From Notospermus geniculatus (lineage: Eukaryota > Nemertea > Pilidiophora > Heteronemertea > Lineidae), in assembly GCA_002633025.1 (NCBI GenBank), contig NMRB01000195.1:327151-391150 (forward strand): a stretch of DNA of 64,000 nucleotides. The letters run 5' to 3'. The translations under genes and the position numbers were made by a program. Numbering within the stretch: position 1 is the stretch's first letter; every line of letters starts with the position of its first letter. Below, piece by piece: positions 36,091-46,989 of the stretch. The notes under the pieces were generated by a model. It ran no database searches and was not told the DNA's origin. It saw nothing but the letters and a program-made list of their open reading frames with translations.

Positions 36091-36535
36091 TTTAGCTCAC
36101 CTGTGGTGAGAGCTCTTACGATGGTGCAGCGTCAGTCGTCGTTGTCGTCCGTTTAGCAGGGCACGTTTTGTAACCGCTGGGGCTATTGATCTGAAACGTG
36201 GTACATATATACCCCTAGGTCATATGACCTACGACACCAAGTTTCGGTCCGATTCGATTCTTGACTTGGCCACCAGGTGGCTAAAACCCAAAACACAAAA
36301 AGTGCAATAACTCGTAAACTAATGACTGGGTCATCTCCAAGGTTTTATCGTAGGTGTATCTAATGGGGATACATACCGTAACATACCGGGTTTTTGATTT
36401 AACCTACTTTTCAAGGTCACAGAGGTCAAAGTTCAGAATTTTACCATTTGGTGGCACGTTTCAACCACTGGGGCTATTGACCTGAAACTTGCTACATATA
36501 TACCCCTATGTCATATGACCTATGGGTAAGGTGAG
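36091..36535 (+). repeat. Dispersed repeat with CACCTGTGGTGAG start, copy 1
   Basis: Matches the reverse complement of 43557-43900 across about 340 bp. Shared: TATACCCCTAGGTCA, CCGATTCGATTCTTG, AAGTGCAATAA and AGAGGTCAAAGTTCA. Inside copy 1 a block of about 70 bp (CTGGGGCTATTGAYCTGAAAC through GTCATATGACCTA) occurs twice, at about 36176 and 36466. No open frame and no tRNA-like promoter boxes are seen, so SINE status is unproven. Confidence 0.9.
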
Positions 36536-37280
36536 CAAGCGTTTGCAATTTGCTGAACCACTTTGTGTATTGACCAATCGGCGGAGTTGGTTTTGACTTT
36601 GACGTCACCGATGGATTACCACCCATTACTTCGCCTCGTCACGACAATGTATGTCTGTGCCCTGCCCCGATATACTATTTGTTATGACGGTACAATTCCG
36701 GCTCTAGTTAAATGAAATTCAATCAGGCCAAAATATATGTTGTTGTTGGGTGAAGAAATCGCGGGTTAAGTTTTACACATAGCCACATCTTGACCAGAAT
36801 CTGAACCGGAACGCAGCAGTGCAAAGACCGGCGCAAAATGAATTGAATTCATCATTTTAGTAATCTTATATATTTCATTCCGAGTCTCCGCTGATGAGAA
36901 TAGATAGAATATCATACGAGGAGAGAAAATATATACGCCGTTCGTGAATTTCTGATTTCGCGTCAGAAAGCAGGAAAGGCAATTTGTAACCTGAGCTCAG
37001 CTCCTTTAAATCTCATCGACTCTCCCCGATGAAGAAATCGACGTCGAGTTTGACCCGATATTTCACACACTGACCACAGAGAATATGAGCCTTTCTTACA
37101 CGCCATTCTGAAATACTTCTATATGACCTGTTTTTGGTTTTAGTTCATTGGCGTCAGGGCCATAGCTAGCATTAGGGACGAGGAAAGGGACAAACGTTAC
37201 CGAAAAAATCTGTTTTTCACATAAATTTTGCCGATAGTGGCAAAAAAGGTCGCAAATTGGCAGAGGTGTTTTGCCCTAGT
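36536..37280. other. No recognised gene
   Basis: No supported feature. Confidence 0.5.
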
Positions 37281-37283
37281 GCA

Positions 37284-37443
37284 GGACCAAAAATCCTTTG
37301 TCGAGCTGATAGTGAACAATAGGGTTCCCGCAAATGGACAATAGAGAGTTTTCGCAAAGCCCCCCGAGACGCCGCCAACGTGAACGCCAATCCCATTGTT
37401 CGATGCCAAAAGGATAGACGTTCGGGGGCTTTGCGAAAACTCT
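37284..37443. mobile_element. Foldback element related to 53.9 kb
   Basis: AGAGTTTTCGCAAAGCCCCC (about 37344) pairs with GGGGGCTTTGCGAAAACTCT at 37423-37442. The left part (ATCCTTTGTCGAGCTGATAG, then ACAATAGGGTTCCCGCAAATGG) resembles 53849-53892, suggesting a shared element family. Confidence 0.75.
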
Positions 37444-37483
37444 ACAATACAACTGTAGTTAACGCGCACCATCGTGACGAAAG

Positions 37484-37566
37484 CTGCGGAAACGCTCGAA
37501 AGCATTGTTTTTTTCCGCGGCGTTGGTCACGGCGCGGAAAAAACAATGCTTTCGAGCGTTTTCGCG
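37484..37566. repeat. 83-bp hairpin adjacent to the previous foldback
   Basis: AACGCTCGAAAGCATTGTTT pairs with AAACAATGCTTTCGAGCGTT. The arms continue through TTTCCGCG/CGCGGAAA to a short GGTCAC-centred loop. Arm length is about 36 bp. Confidence 0.85.
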
Positions 37567-40500
37567 CACGGAAACGCTCCAATGGAAAGCCGCCCTAACG
37601 CTATCTTGCTCGCTGTCGATCAAAACCTAGAGACCGCTACTTTCAGAAAAACTGTAGATATTGGACGAATTTAAAGTTTCTTTTGTTGGATGTCCGTCAA
37701 ATAGCGCGATATGAAATAGTTCTGTATCGAGGCCATTTGACAGCCGCGAGGTGACAGACTTTACCAAACCACCTTCAGGCGTACAGAAAGCATTGATCGA
37801 AGGAAAGGAATATCGGTGGTCAGCGACAAGACTCTGGCACCAGTGGTCAACGTCCATCACGGCTGTCCCCAGCGCTAATCCTGGAGGTAATAAATTCGCT
37901 TTTGATTTCACTGATTAGCAATAAGCCGGCTCGAATGAGATCACTTTTTCTACCATATTCAATTATGTCCGCGGCAAATTGGAAAAATATACAAAGGATG
38001 TATACGAATTCGTCTATTGGTTTTAACCGACTTCTATACTCGGCTGCGAAGGCGCGTTATTGCAGTTAATGAAACTTGCCGTTAGCATGGCCGGGCTTGT
38101 GTCGATTTGGGAGAGCAGTGCCACAGGTCAGTTCGACTGAACTGGTTTTTATGTTGGAAGAATGTCATTAATTTTACATCGATTGGTCATGGTATTGATA
38201 ATTGCTCCACGTGTGACTAATAAAACACAATGGCCTATTTGACATCGCTGAGGTTAATTACAGACCCGAATGTACAGAAAGATGCACAGGAGTACATGTA
38301 GTCACAACTCATTTCCGGTCATTCCGCATTTCATCGCTAGAGGCGCCACTATCGTAGATTGCAGGGAGAGACCTCTGCCGGCGAGATGATAAACAAGATC
38401 GATGTCAGGCTAGGTATATCGTGTTCCTTCCTCCCGAATGCACGATGTTCTTACTCCATTCAGCATCCCCTCCACGGTTTCCCGTGGAAAAACTCAAAGC
38501 CCACTCCTAAAGCCCACTCATCTTGACACGGGTATACTGAGATCAACAATTAATATTTCTTAAACCAGCGAATGAGAAAATTAGCTCGAAGACAAATTCG
38601 CCTATTATATAATTAGACACAACAGTCAATAAAAATCAAATTCTTTTTATACCGCAGCAATATCCTGAGGAAAAATTGGTTTAATTAGTGCACGCGCTGC
38701 AGTTTTTAACACGCAACCGGCTTCTGAGCACGGCGATTACATCTTCGTGAAACTACCGCCCCAGCATGGATCGCTAAAAGTGAAAATGCCCCCCAGGGAC
38801 CATTATCTAAACGGTATGAAATAATACGAAATGAAACAAAAACTTCTCCCGCCGTGAATTATAAGACGTAAAGTCAGCACGCATGAGTCAGCCGCCGTTT
38901 CGTATTGTAGCATTATCCACTTAAAGCTGTACACGCGAACAAAAGTTCTAAAGACTCAAATCATAAATCGTTCGGGGACTTCTGAATCGTTTAATTTGAT
39001 ATAATGTGTTTTCACCTTAAGCGATCGTTTCTCGTGAAGAGAAATAAAAACAACGTGGTGATTTTAGAACGCCCGATCGCTTAAAGGAACGCGCTGAAGA
39101 CACGGTAGAAAAACGTCCCGTTTTAATGGCCGATTAAACCTTGGGCGGAGTTGTTTCATCGCTTGAAATGTATTTAAATCTGATGTTATACCCGTGGGGG
39201 CGTAAAACTGGACCTGTTAAAGAAAATGTTGTTTGCGCCGCATAAGTGCATGTATGTATTTGTTATGAAGTTCCAGTCAAAAGGTGGCAGCCCCAACGCC
39301 ATTCATTGCATTGACGTCATTTGTAAATGACGTCATTATCCACCAACTGTGGGACAAAAGGTAAAAAGACCCTTGGTTGGCGATGTCGTAGTGTCCTCCA
39401 AAAATAGTTTGTCCTAGGCCTACCCGACAGTGCACTGAGTCAGAAACCAATTTTACTAGGCTATATACCGTAATCATTGTCTCTCAGACTTTTCTCCATG
39501 GGATAACATTTCCTCTTACATCGACTGTACAAACCGATAGCCTCGTTCTGTCAATTTCAGTTGACCAAATTGCTAGTGCGAAAAGCGTTAAATATGATGT
39601 CTCAATTTAATGGGACATTAACCCAGTATTCCTGCGGGAGCAACCAGCCACCAGCAGCGATTGAAAAGCTGTCAACCTTATCTTTATACTCGTGGTAATA
39701 TTTTGTTCACTTTAATAAACTATAGCTGCATATGAAAGCTTCACTGAGAGCGCGAACGATGGACAAGTGGCGTGTTCCACCCCAAGTATACCCACAAATA
39801 TACATGAGCCACTGTACGCAGTGTACGCACATAATGGTCACAATAAATCTGAACAGAGTAAACTGTTGTCCCGACTCTCTTGGTAATTGACAGTGGGAAT
39901 TTCTGTCTAGATTTTGGATTGCTTCATCAGTTTGGTATTGATCTTTTATTGAAATTGAAATTTCCATTTAAATTTGATTTCAATGATTTAGCGTCGACTG
40001 TCTTTATGAGATTGAGATTCGTTTCGTAATGTTGTTAAACTGCCGCGGGGATTTGTGTACACTGTATGTGTGGAAAAAATGTAGGTTAGGATTGTGTTCT
40101 CCTTTTTTTTTACCAAAATCGACGGCGATTTTTTCATTTAATATTGGCCTGCTTCAATTTCAACCAGGTCACCAAAAGGTAAAAGAGTGCATACCCTGGC
40201 AGATTTGACCGTGGTAATGGAGGCGCTTACAAACAAGGCATACCATCAGTAGGCCTACGTCGCCAAAAATTACCGATCAACTCAATGAAAAAAAACAATG
40301 TTCCAGGAACAGATCAAATAAAATCGTGAATTAAATGATCGTAATGTTGAAATATCTTTTCCCTGTTTATCCTCAATCATTTGGCTGCATAATGTCAATC
40401 ACATCATGTCTAGTACTAAATTTACGTTCTATTTCAAGCTTACGTGAGGTAGAGTTTTGCCCACAATAGATGTAGACATTGCGTACATCCGCGTCCGCTT

Positions 40501-41085
40501 TTACTGCGAAACGGATTTGATTGAAAAATGAATTAAACCATTCCTGGTTAATGCTTTCATTATATCGGAGTCACTCGGTGCAGATATGTTGAAATGGAAT
40601 TTGAAAAGATTCAAATAAAGAGGCGTGAGTTGTCTAGTGCTATCTCTCGGTTTGATGACCCTCACGCCAGGGGGCAAGAAGATTATTAAAGGTGATACCA
40701 TATCCGCTGGTGAACCGATAAATTCGCGCACTGGTGCCCTCTCTGCGTATTACGTAATTCTACTCCAGCTCATATTGAATTTATAGCTTTTCCCATACTC
40801 TATGGAACGGCAAATTTGAAAACGTCCTAGCGCTCACGTGTTTCTTTTTCAAATTCAAAAAGTCAAATTACCTTGTCGGTAATGCACGTTGTCGTTGAGA
40901 TTGACAGTTTAAAGGTATAAGAATCGAAGTTAATACAAGTCAGGTTGGTTGTCAGTTAGACCTATTCCCACTTCGTTTATGGGGCTTAGTAAGTCCTGGG
41001 AATATTCATGAAGCCAGAAGTCACGACTGATATCTGTATTCAATGAAAGGAAATACATTGAATTACACGTGACACAGCTCCGCCG
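37567..41085. other. Long non-genic stretch
   Basis: No gene is supported. Includes small palindromes: TCCACGG/CCGTGGA at about 38471, and CTTAAGCGATCG (39016) with CGATCGCTTAAAG (39074), arms about 46 bp apart. AT-rich Hox-type words occur at 38580-38700. Confidence 0.5.
39312..39335. promoter_or_regulatory. Paired CRE palindrome
   Basis: Two full consensus TGACGTCA sites (39312-39319 and 39328-39335) separated by TTTGTAAA. The whole 24 bp is a palindrome except its central GT. This fits CREB/ATF binding, but no nearby promoter is identified, so regulatory use is inferred. Confidence 0.5.
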
Positions 41086-41161
41086 GTGTTATGGCAGTCT
41101 GTATTGTATACAGGTGTCGCCAATCTGGTCATCAGAGGTCAACGCTCCTTGGATCCGAGGT

Positions 41162-41350
41162 TTGATCAGCGCCCTCTGGCGTCAGGATTGAGGTGTCGTC
41201 TGACCTCTGCCCTAATCTGCATGTTTCAATGGCGGCGGAAGATCAGCGGGCGATTGAAGCGACGCTTGACCTCTGCCGCAATCTACACAAATGGCGGGAA
41301 GATAGGGGTTGATCAGCGCCCTCTAGCGTCAAGCCTGAAGTGACCTCTTG
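41162..41350. repeat. Degenerate local repeat, period about 66 bp
   Basis: TGACCTCTGCCCTAATCTGC (41201) recurs as TGACCTCTGCCGCAATCTAC (41267), with a partial third TGACCTCTTGC at 41341. TTGATCAGCGCCCTCTGGCG (41162) recurs at 41309 with one change. Both are linked to ATGGCGG/AAGAT words. Confidence 0.75.
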
Positions 41351-42597
41351 CTTCCATTTCACTTCGTGTACTTACATACTTTCAAGAAAAAAAGGACAGA
41401 GTGGTTAAATGCAAACTAAGAGAGCAGTGGCTTAACGAGGTTTCAGCGATACCTCAGGGATGCAGGATTCATCTCGGCGCAACGGGGGCAGGGGGCTTGT
41501 CACTCCTATTGTATCAAACCACATATAATGCACATTTAATTATATTTACCAATAAAATGCGTATAGAACCTATCGTCTCCAAAACAAAAAGGATCCCTAA
41601 CGAAAAATCAATTACACACTCGGTACGTCTCCAGGAAATTCAAACTGTATCAAAAGTAGATATAATGCAGCTTAAATGCCTTTTTTTGTCGAATGGAACT
41701 TGATTTGCACTTTACTTAATAAGTATTGGTTTTCATGGGCTCGGATATGAATACGACAGGCAGATCGGTTAATGATAAACCGCGGGTGAATTGAAATCTA
41801 TTAGGAAAGGACTGAATTGACCTGAACCCGATATTGTTAAGACTTGGGTGAATCAGGTAAAATCGAACCATTTCAAAAATGAGAGGTGATGTTTAGGAAA
41901 ACGGTCGCTAATAAGTTTACAATATCAGGTTGTTGGTAGTACCATTATGTTCCATAGTTGTTGCTATTAAATAAAACCACACGTCAGAATTTGCACGGTT
42001 TCGATTAGCCAGGTGAATTGTTGAGCATTCCGTTTATTGTCACCACGCCTGTCTGTCGGGCTTAAAGCGCAAAACACGCTGTGAATGATATTTTTGTAGA
42101 ACAGTGCCCCTGATGACTTCAAAACTCATTGATGAGTTGATTAAGTCATGCTTTTAATGAGCGAGTAATTTCAAAACGGGTCATTGGGTGCGGTGCAATT
42201 TTTGTCGGGTCGTGGTTTAACTAAAAATAGGCACGTTCGTTTCATCTGTTTATCTTTTTTTCGCCATTTGAATTTGCTGAAACATTAAGGTTAATTTCCG
42301 AAATAGAGTATAATTTTGTCAGTGCACATTTTCAAAGTGTTGCCACTGGTGAGCCTTAATTCTGACTGGTGAAATTCACTCATTTGGAGTGAGGCAGGGA
42401 CTACTGCAGNGGGGGGGAACGCGGCGTGAAACCTGCTTCCCCAATCTGCTTCTGCTGCAAATGCCTCACGCCCAAATACAAAGATCTTTTCCAGTACATG
42501 TAACAAATGACATGAGGAATAACAAAACCCACTACCACCAGCGTTCCTCCATTCTTGTAGGCCTATTCCCGTAGCAATATAGAACGAATTTTATAAT
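41351..42597. other. No recognised gene
   Basis: A 100-codon plus frame at 41401-41703 shows no domain. Nested palindrome ATGACTT/AAGTCAT and ACTCAT/ATGAGT at 42113-42149. One undetermined base at 42410 beside a G run. Confidence 0.5.
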
Positions 42598-42598
42598 A

Positions 42599-42751
42599 GG
42601 GAGGTTTAGAAATCAAACGATAAACGTAAACCATAACGACAACGTTATTTTTGTACCGAAAATGCAGTATAAAATCTGGTTATAAATGTGTAGTATGAAA
42701 AATAACGTTGTTGTAAAGTTTACGTTTATCGTTTGATTTCTAATCCTCCCT
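42599..42751. mobile_element. Foldback MITE, about 153 bp
   Basis: GGTTTAGAAATCAAACGATA on the left and the complement GGATTAGAAATCAAACGATA on the right; arms run about 55 bp through AAACGTAAAC and AACGTTATTTTT. Ends are AGGGAGG/CCTCCCT. Flanks are AT-rich, so the duplication cannot be defined. Confidence 0.87.
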
Positions 42752-43556
42752 AATATTGTAGGTTTTACTTCTAGCTATGCTGGATCTTAACAATACGATT
42801 TTTAAACGGAAAGCCATTCGACCTCCTTACGCCAAAACAGGGATATCTCGGAGCGTGGTACTTATATCAATTCAATATATTTTTGCGATATATTTCCTCC
42901 GAGGGTTTCGGCAAACACGGCCATGACAGCTAGGAGAACACACACACGAGCCCTGTAGATATTTGCACTATACAATTCTACCTGACTTATATTTTCAAAT
43001 CCCAAATGTTCAACGAGGTTTGCTGTCAAAAGTTAATAAAAATTCCTCCCTCAAGTACCATCTTTCTCCGTTGCAGCTTTAACTGTCACTTTTATGGACA
43101 CAGCTAGCATTTGAATGTTCACTTAGCGGCCGGCTACCATCTTAATGTCACAATTTGAATAGATAATTTATTTTCAGCTAATACACAATTAAAACAACTC
43201 TAGCTTCTGAACTCCTTTCAAAAATCGATGGCCTTTTCAGATTTTGTAATGCGACTTGACACAGAACTGTTTGTAGCTTGGTGATCAACTCAGCAGTTGA
43301 AAAACACATACTTTTTTCATGCAACATTTTTCAATGCTTTTAGCATCATTCAAATGGTTTTCAACTCTCACCGTTTGACACTTGACTACAGAAGTGAAAT
43401 TAATAAATGAATACCGGTGGTTTTCCAAACTCCCGGTGTGTATGATACTACACATACTTAAACAACCTGTGTCATTTCAAAATTTAATTTGAGAATCATT
43501 TTCCGAGCAGGTAAATCACAATGGCTATGTTTCACTATGTTTCACTCAAATTTGGT
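42752..43556. other. No recognised gene
   Basis: AT-rich DNA with no supported feature. Confidence 0.5.
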
Positions 43557-43900
43557 TTCTTTCGCCAAATGAACTTTGACCTCTCTGACCTTAAAAATAG
43601 GTCAACTCAAACCCCCGTTAGATATGTTGTGTATCCTTAGATGCACCTAATGTATAATAAAAAATTGGAGACGACCCAGCTAGTAGTTAAGGCATTATTG
43701 CACTTGTAGTGTTTTCGGTTTCGGCCACCAAGTGGCCAAGCCAAGAATCGAATCGGACCGGAACTTGGTGTCATAGGTCATCTGACCTAGGGGTATATGT
43801 GTACATGTACAAAGTTTCTGGTCAATAACCCCAGCGGTTACGAAACGTGTCCTGCTAAAGGACGCCGACTGACGACAACGGACGCTGCACCGCGCTGAAG
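43557..43900 (-). repeat. Dispersed repeat, copy 2
   Basis: Reverse-complement counterpart of 36091-36430, including the TGCAGCGTCCG start, one TATACCCCTAGGTCA block and the AGAGGTCAAAGTTCA end. It lacks the second internal block found in copy 1. Confidence 0.88.
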
Positions 43901-46310
43901 CCGAAAGTGTTGGGACTCTCAGTGGTGTCGGTCGATGCGGTGGAAGGCAACCACGTTCTCAGGTGGCGCATGCGATAAAATCCATTGGGAAATTGTTCTA
44001 AGGAGGACCGACTATTCCTCTCACACCGCGCCTCCCAGTGGACCATCGCCCCTTTAACGCATCTGGACGGAAACTAGCGCATTTCCAAACTCCCACCGTC
44101 CTGGTCTAATTGTGTGGAATTGATTTCGTCTGGGCAATGACGTGGTGATGGCCTGCTCTGGTCAGCTCAATCGATCAACTCAAATTTATTGGCTGTGTAA
44201 TTCCCAAATCACCTAGACCCCGGCAGACTGGTGACACTTGCTCTGTTCCTTACGATATGTTCCAATTCGAAATCCACTGAAACCTACATCTCTGTTAAAG
44301 GGAGACTGCGTCGGTGAATGGCGGCGAGTAGTGTATACTGCCGATACCAGATGGCGCTTTATAAATTACATGAATTTGATAATCTGCCGCTGGAAAAGTC
44401 CCAAGGCGCCGTTTTCTGGTGACCTTCTACCCGACCGTATTGTTAATGCTTTGTAATGGCTGTGACGTCACCTTATGCTTCATTATGATATTCATCACAT
44501 ATGGTTCATTCATTCAACACCTCATCATCATAGTAAAATCAACATCTCTGCCTCTACCGTGTATCTCTATCGCCCCTTCATCACCCATAAAGAAATTGTC
44601 GCCGGGGACGTCCCCTTTAAGCTTTGCATTCCTGAGATTATCACAGAAAAAGCGTAACCAATCCTGTCCAGAAAAATCTCTATACCTCATCTTTTGTAGC
44701 ACCCTTCACCATTAAAGCCATCTCTTCCGAGATGAGTGAGTCATTTTAATCTCAAAATTGAATTACTGTCGGTTAGAAGTATTGAATTTGAATCCTCTCA
44801 TTGACAGTGAAAAATTTCAACTGAAATTCTATATCCAGTTTGATTACAATTGCAAGAGTGAAAGGCGACGCCAGCCATTGAAAATGCCATTGTGACGTTT
44901 TGATTGAGACAATCCATAGCCCTGGTTAACCCTGTCATAATTTGAATGTCTCCGTCATAATATTTATAATTGAAAGGTCGGCGCCTTGTGTACTTGATCG
45001 ACATTTAAATTTCTTAATTGAATGGGTGCATTACGGAAGTGTAGTTTTATTTTTGCAGTTCAATTTGAGATATCGTATTAAGAATTAATGTGTTGGTGTA
45101 TGTAGGACGATAGAACAGAAAGTAGAGTAGACCATAGACAATAAACAGGGCGGTGTGATGAACATTATACTCGATTTCTTCTTGAATAAGGTTGATGTTT
45201 TATAAAACTCGCCAGGGTGAGATGGGGAACTGTTGGGTCGGCCTTACATGTGAAGCCAGTCCACATGTTGATGGTGTCGTTAGCGGGTTTTTTCACCGGA
45301 AACTCAGATATTTCGAAATTGTCAGTCGACTTTAAAAACACCCCTGCCGTATCGAGATTTGCCGCACATGTGCGCCTGGCTTAAGCACCTCTGATTTTCT
45401 CAGGATGAGGCAGAGTGTGGCTTCTCCGGTCCTTCTGTGACGTCATCTCTTCGCGAACCGTCCGTACTAACATCCCACGACTGAGGTCAGGCTGTCACCG
45501 ATAATTTTTACCCCAAAGCCATAAAGTACGCACTGCTTTTCAATCACCTATCAAACCAACCGTGCTCAATTTGTCCACCGATATCAGAATCGGTAAACAA
45601 ACGCGAAACAAAGGCGGAACATTTGCAATTGCCACACAGGTATTGTGCAAACTCCCTGGTCAACCATTGCTCAAATGAGACCCAGCCGGGCGCCCCACTG
45701 TTTTCAGGATATGCCTAAATGATTGATCATTGATCACACCCAGGGATATTAAAATTTAGAAGGCAAACAGTGCTGTAGAATCGAGAGATTGATCCCCAGC
45801 GCAATAGGCGCGAGTTAATTTCAGAGTGAAATGTGTGTTTTCAATTTTGCGTATGTCCATACTCGCCAGCAATACTGGCGCGTCATTACGCCGTTGCTAT
45901 TGACTGTGACTAAGAGAAGACCGGCGTTTCTATGAAATCATAAATTGAACGCAAATTAAATAACGGGGTAAATTTACAAATCTTACAAAATGTGTCCACA
46001 AATCAAAACCAAATTGACAAAATCGCGGCTTTGCGAGTTTGAGTAAGGTTTGGTGGCATGATTGATGGGGGCTTGGGAAAAATCAACAAACGCACTATTC
46101 AAACTTCATCAATGACCTTTAATGCTGTTTATGTTAGCCGTAAACATGGAAATGGAGCCTGTGTTTTTCAGGAACTGCCGTGAACAAATTAAAGTGAAAT
46201 CTACGGCCTTTTTTTGTTTAAATATTCGCTAATCACAATAATGAGGGCTTGCTTTCGATGGGAAGTATGGTAAGGACACGAAATCCACCCATAAAGACAT
46301 CTTTAAATTG
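43901..46310. other. No recognised gene
   Basis: Frames up to 98 codons overlap one another on both strands and show no domain. No repeats noticed. Confidence 0.5.
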
Positions 46311-46314
46311 AGTT

Positions 46315-46716
46315 TAGTACATGATGTCATGCATGATGAGTTTAGGGCATGACGTCATAGCCAATTGAGTTTAGGGTATGATGTCATGCAGCCATGTGAA
46401 TTTAGGACATTGTCATGAAACCATGTGAGCATGGGACATGATTTCATGCAGCCATGTCAGTTTAGGACATTATGTCATGCAGCCATGTGAGTATTGGACA
46501 TGATGTCATGCAGCCATGTCAGTTTAGGACATTATGTCATGCAGCCATGTGAATATTGGACATGATGTCATGCAGCCATGTCAGTTTATGACATTATGTC
46601 ATGCAGCGATGTGAATATAGGACATGATGTTGTGCAGCCATGTCAGTTTAGGACATGATGTCATGCAGTTAGGACATGATGGCATACAGCCATGTGAGTT
46701 TATTATGTCATGCAGC
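46315..46716. repeat. 31-bp minisatellite with 62-bp dimer order
   Basis: About 13 units of GACATGATGTCATGCAGCCA + TGTGAGTTTAG. In the middle, units alternate CATGTCAGTTTAGGACATTA with CATGTGARTATTGGACATGA, giving a 62-bp higher-order period. Edges are degenerate, and a lone unit lies at 46957-46985. Each unit contains the palindrome CATGATGTCATG. Confidence 0.93.
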
Positions 46717-46989
46717 CATTAATCCAGCCAATTAGAGACGTTTGCAGTGGATTCAGAACCTCATCCAGTCTTGCTGTCATGGCGGGTTGGGTTCAGGGCA
46801 GTGGTTACTGTATGACAGCACCCCAATGATGGCAGTTGGGTCAGCATATCATCATGTCACCTGTGGGCGGGTCTCGTAACCTCAGGACAGGACATCTCAG
46901 ATACATGCAGCCATGTAATGGCAGCTTCAGTCAATCTGGCATGGTGGGTTGATCCTGGACATGATGTCATACAGCCATGTGAAGGAGCT

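Noticed and set aside
36091-36535. tRNA-derived SINE
   Set aside because: No convincing A-box/B-box pair or A-rich tail is visible.
41401-41703. 100-codon plus frame as a gene
   Set aside because: No recognisable domain or supporting signals.
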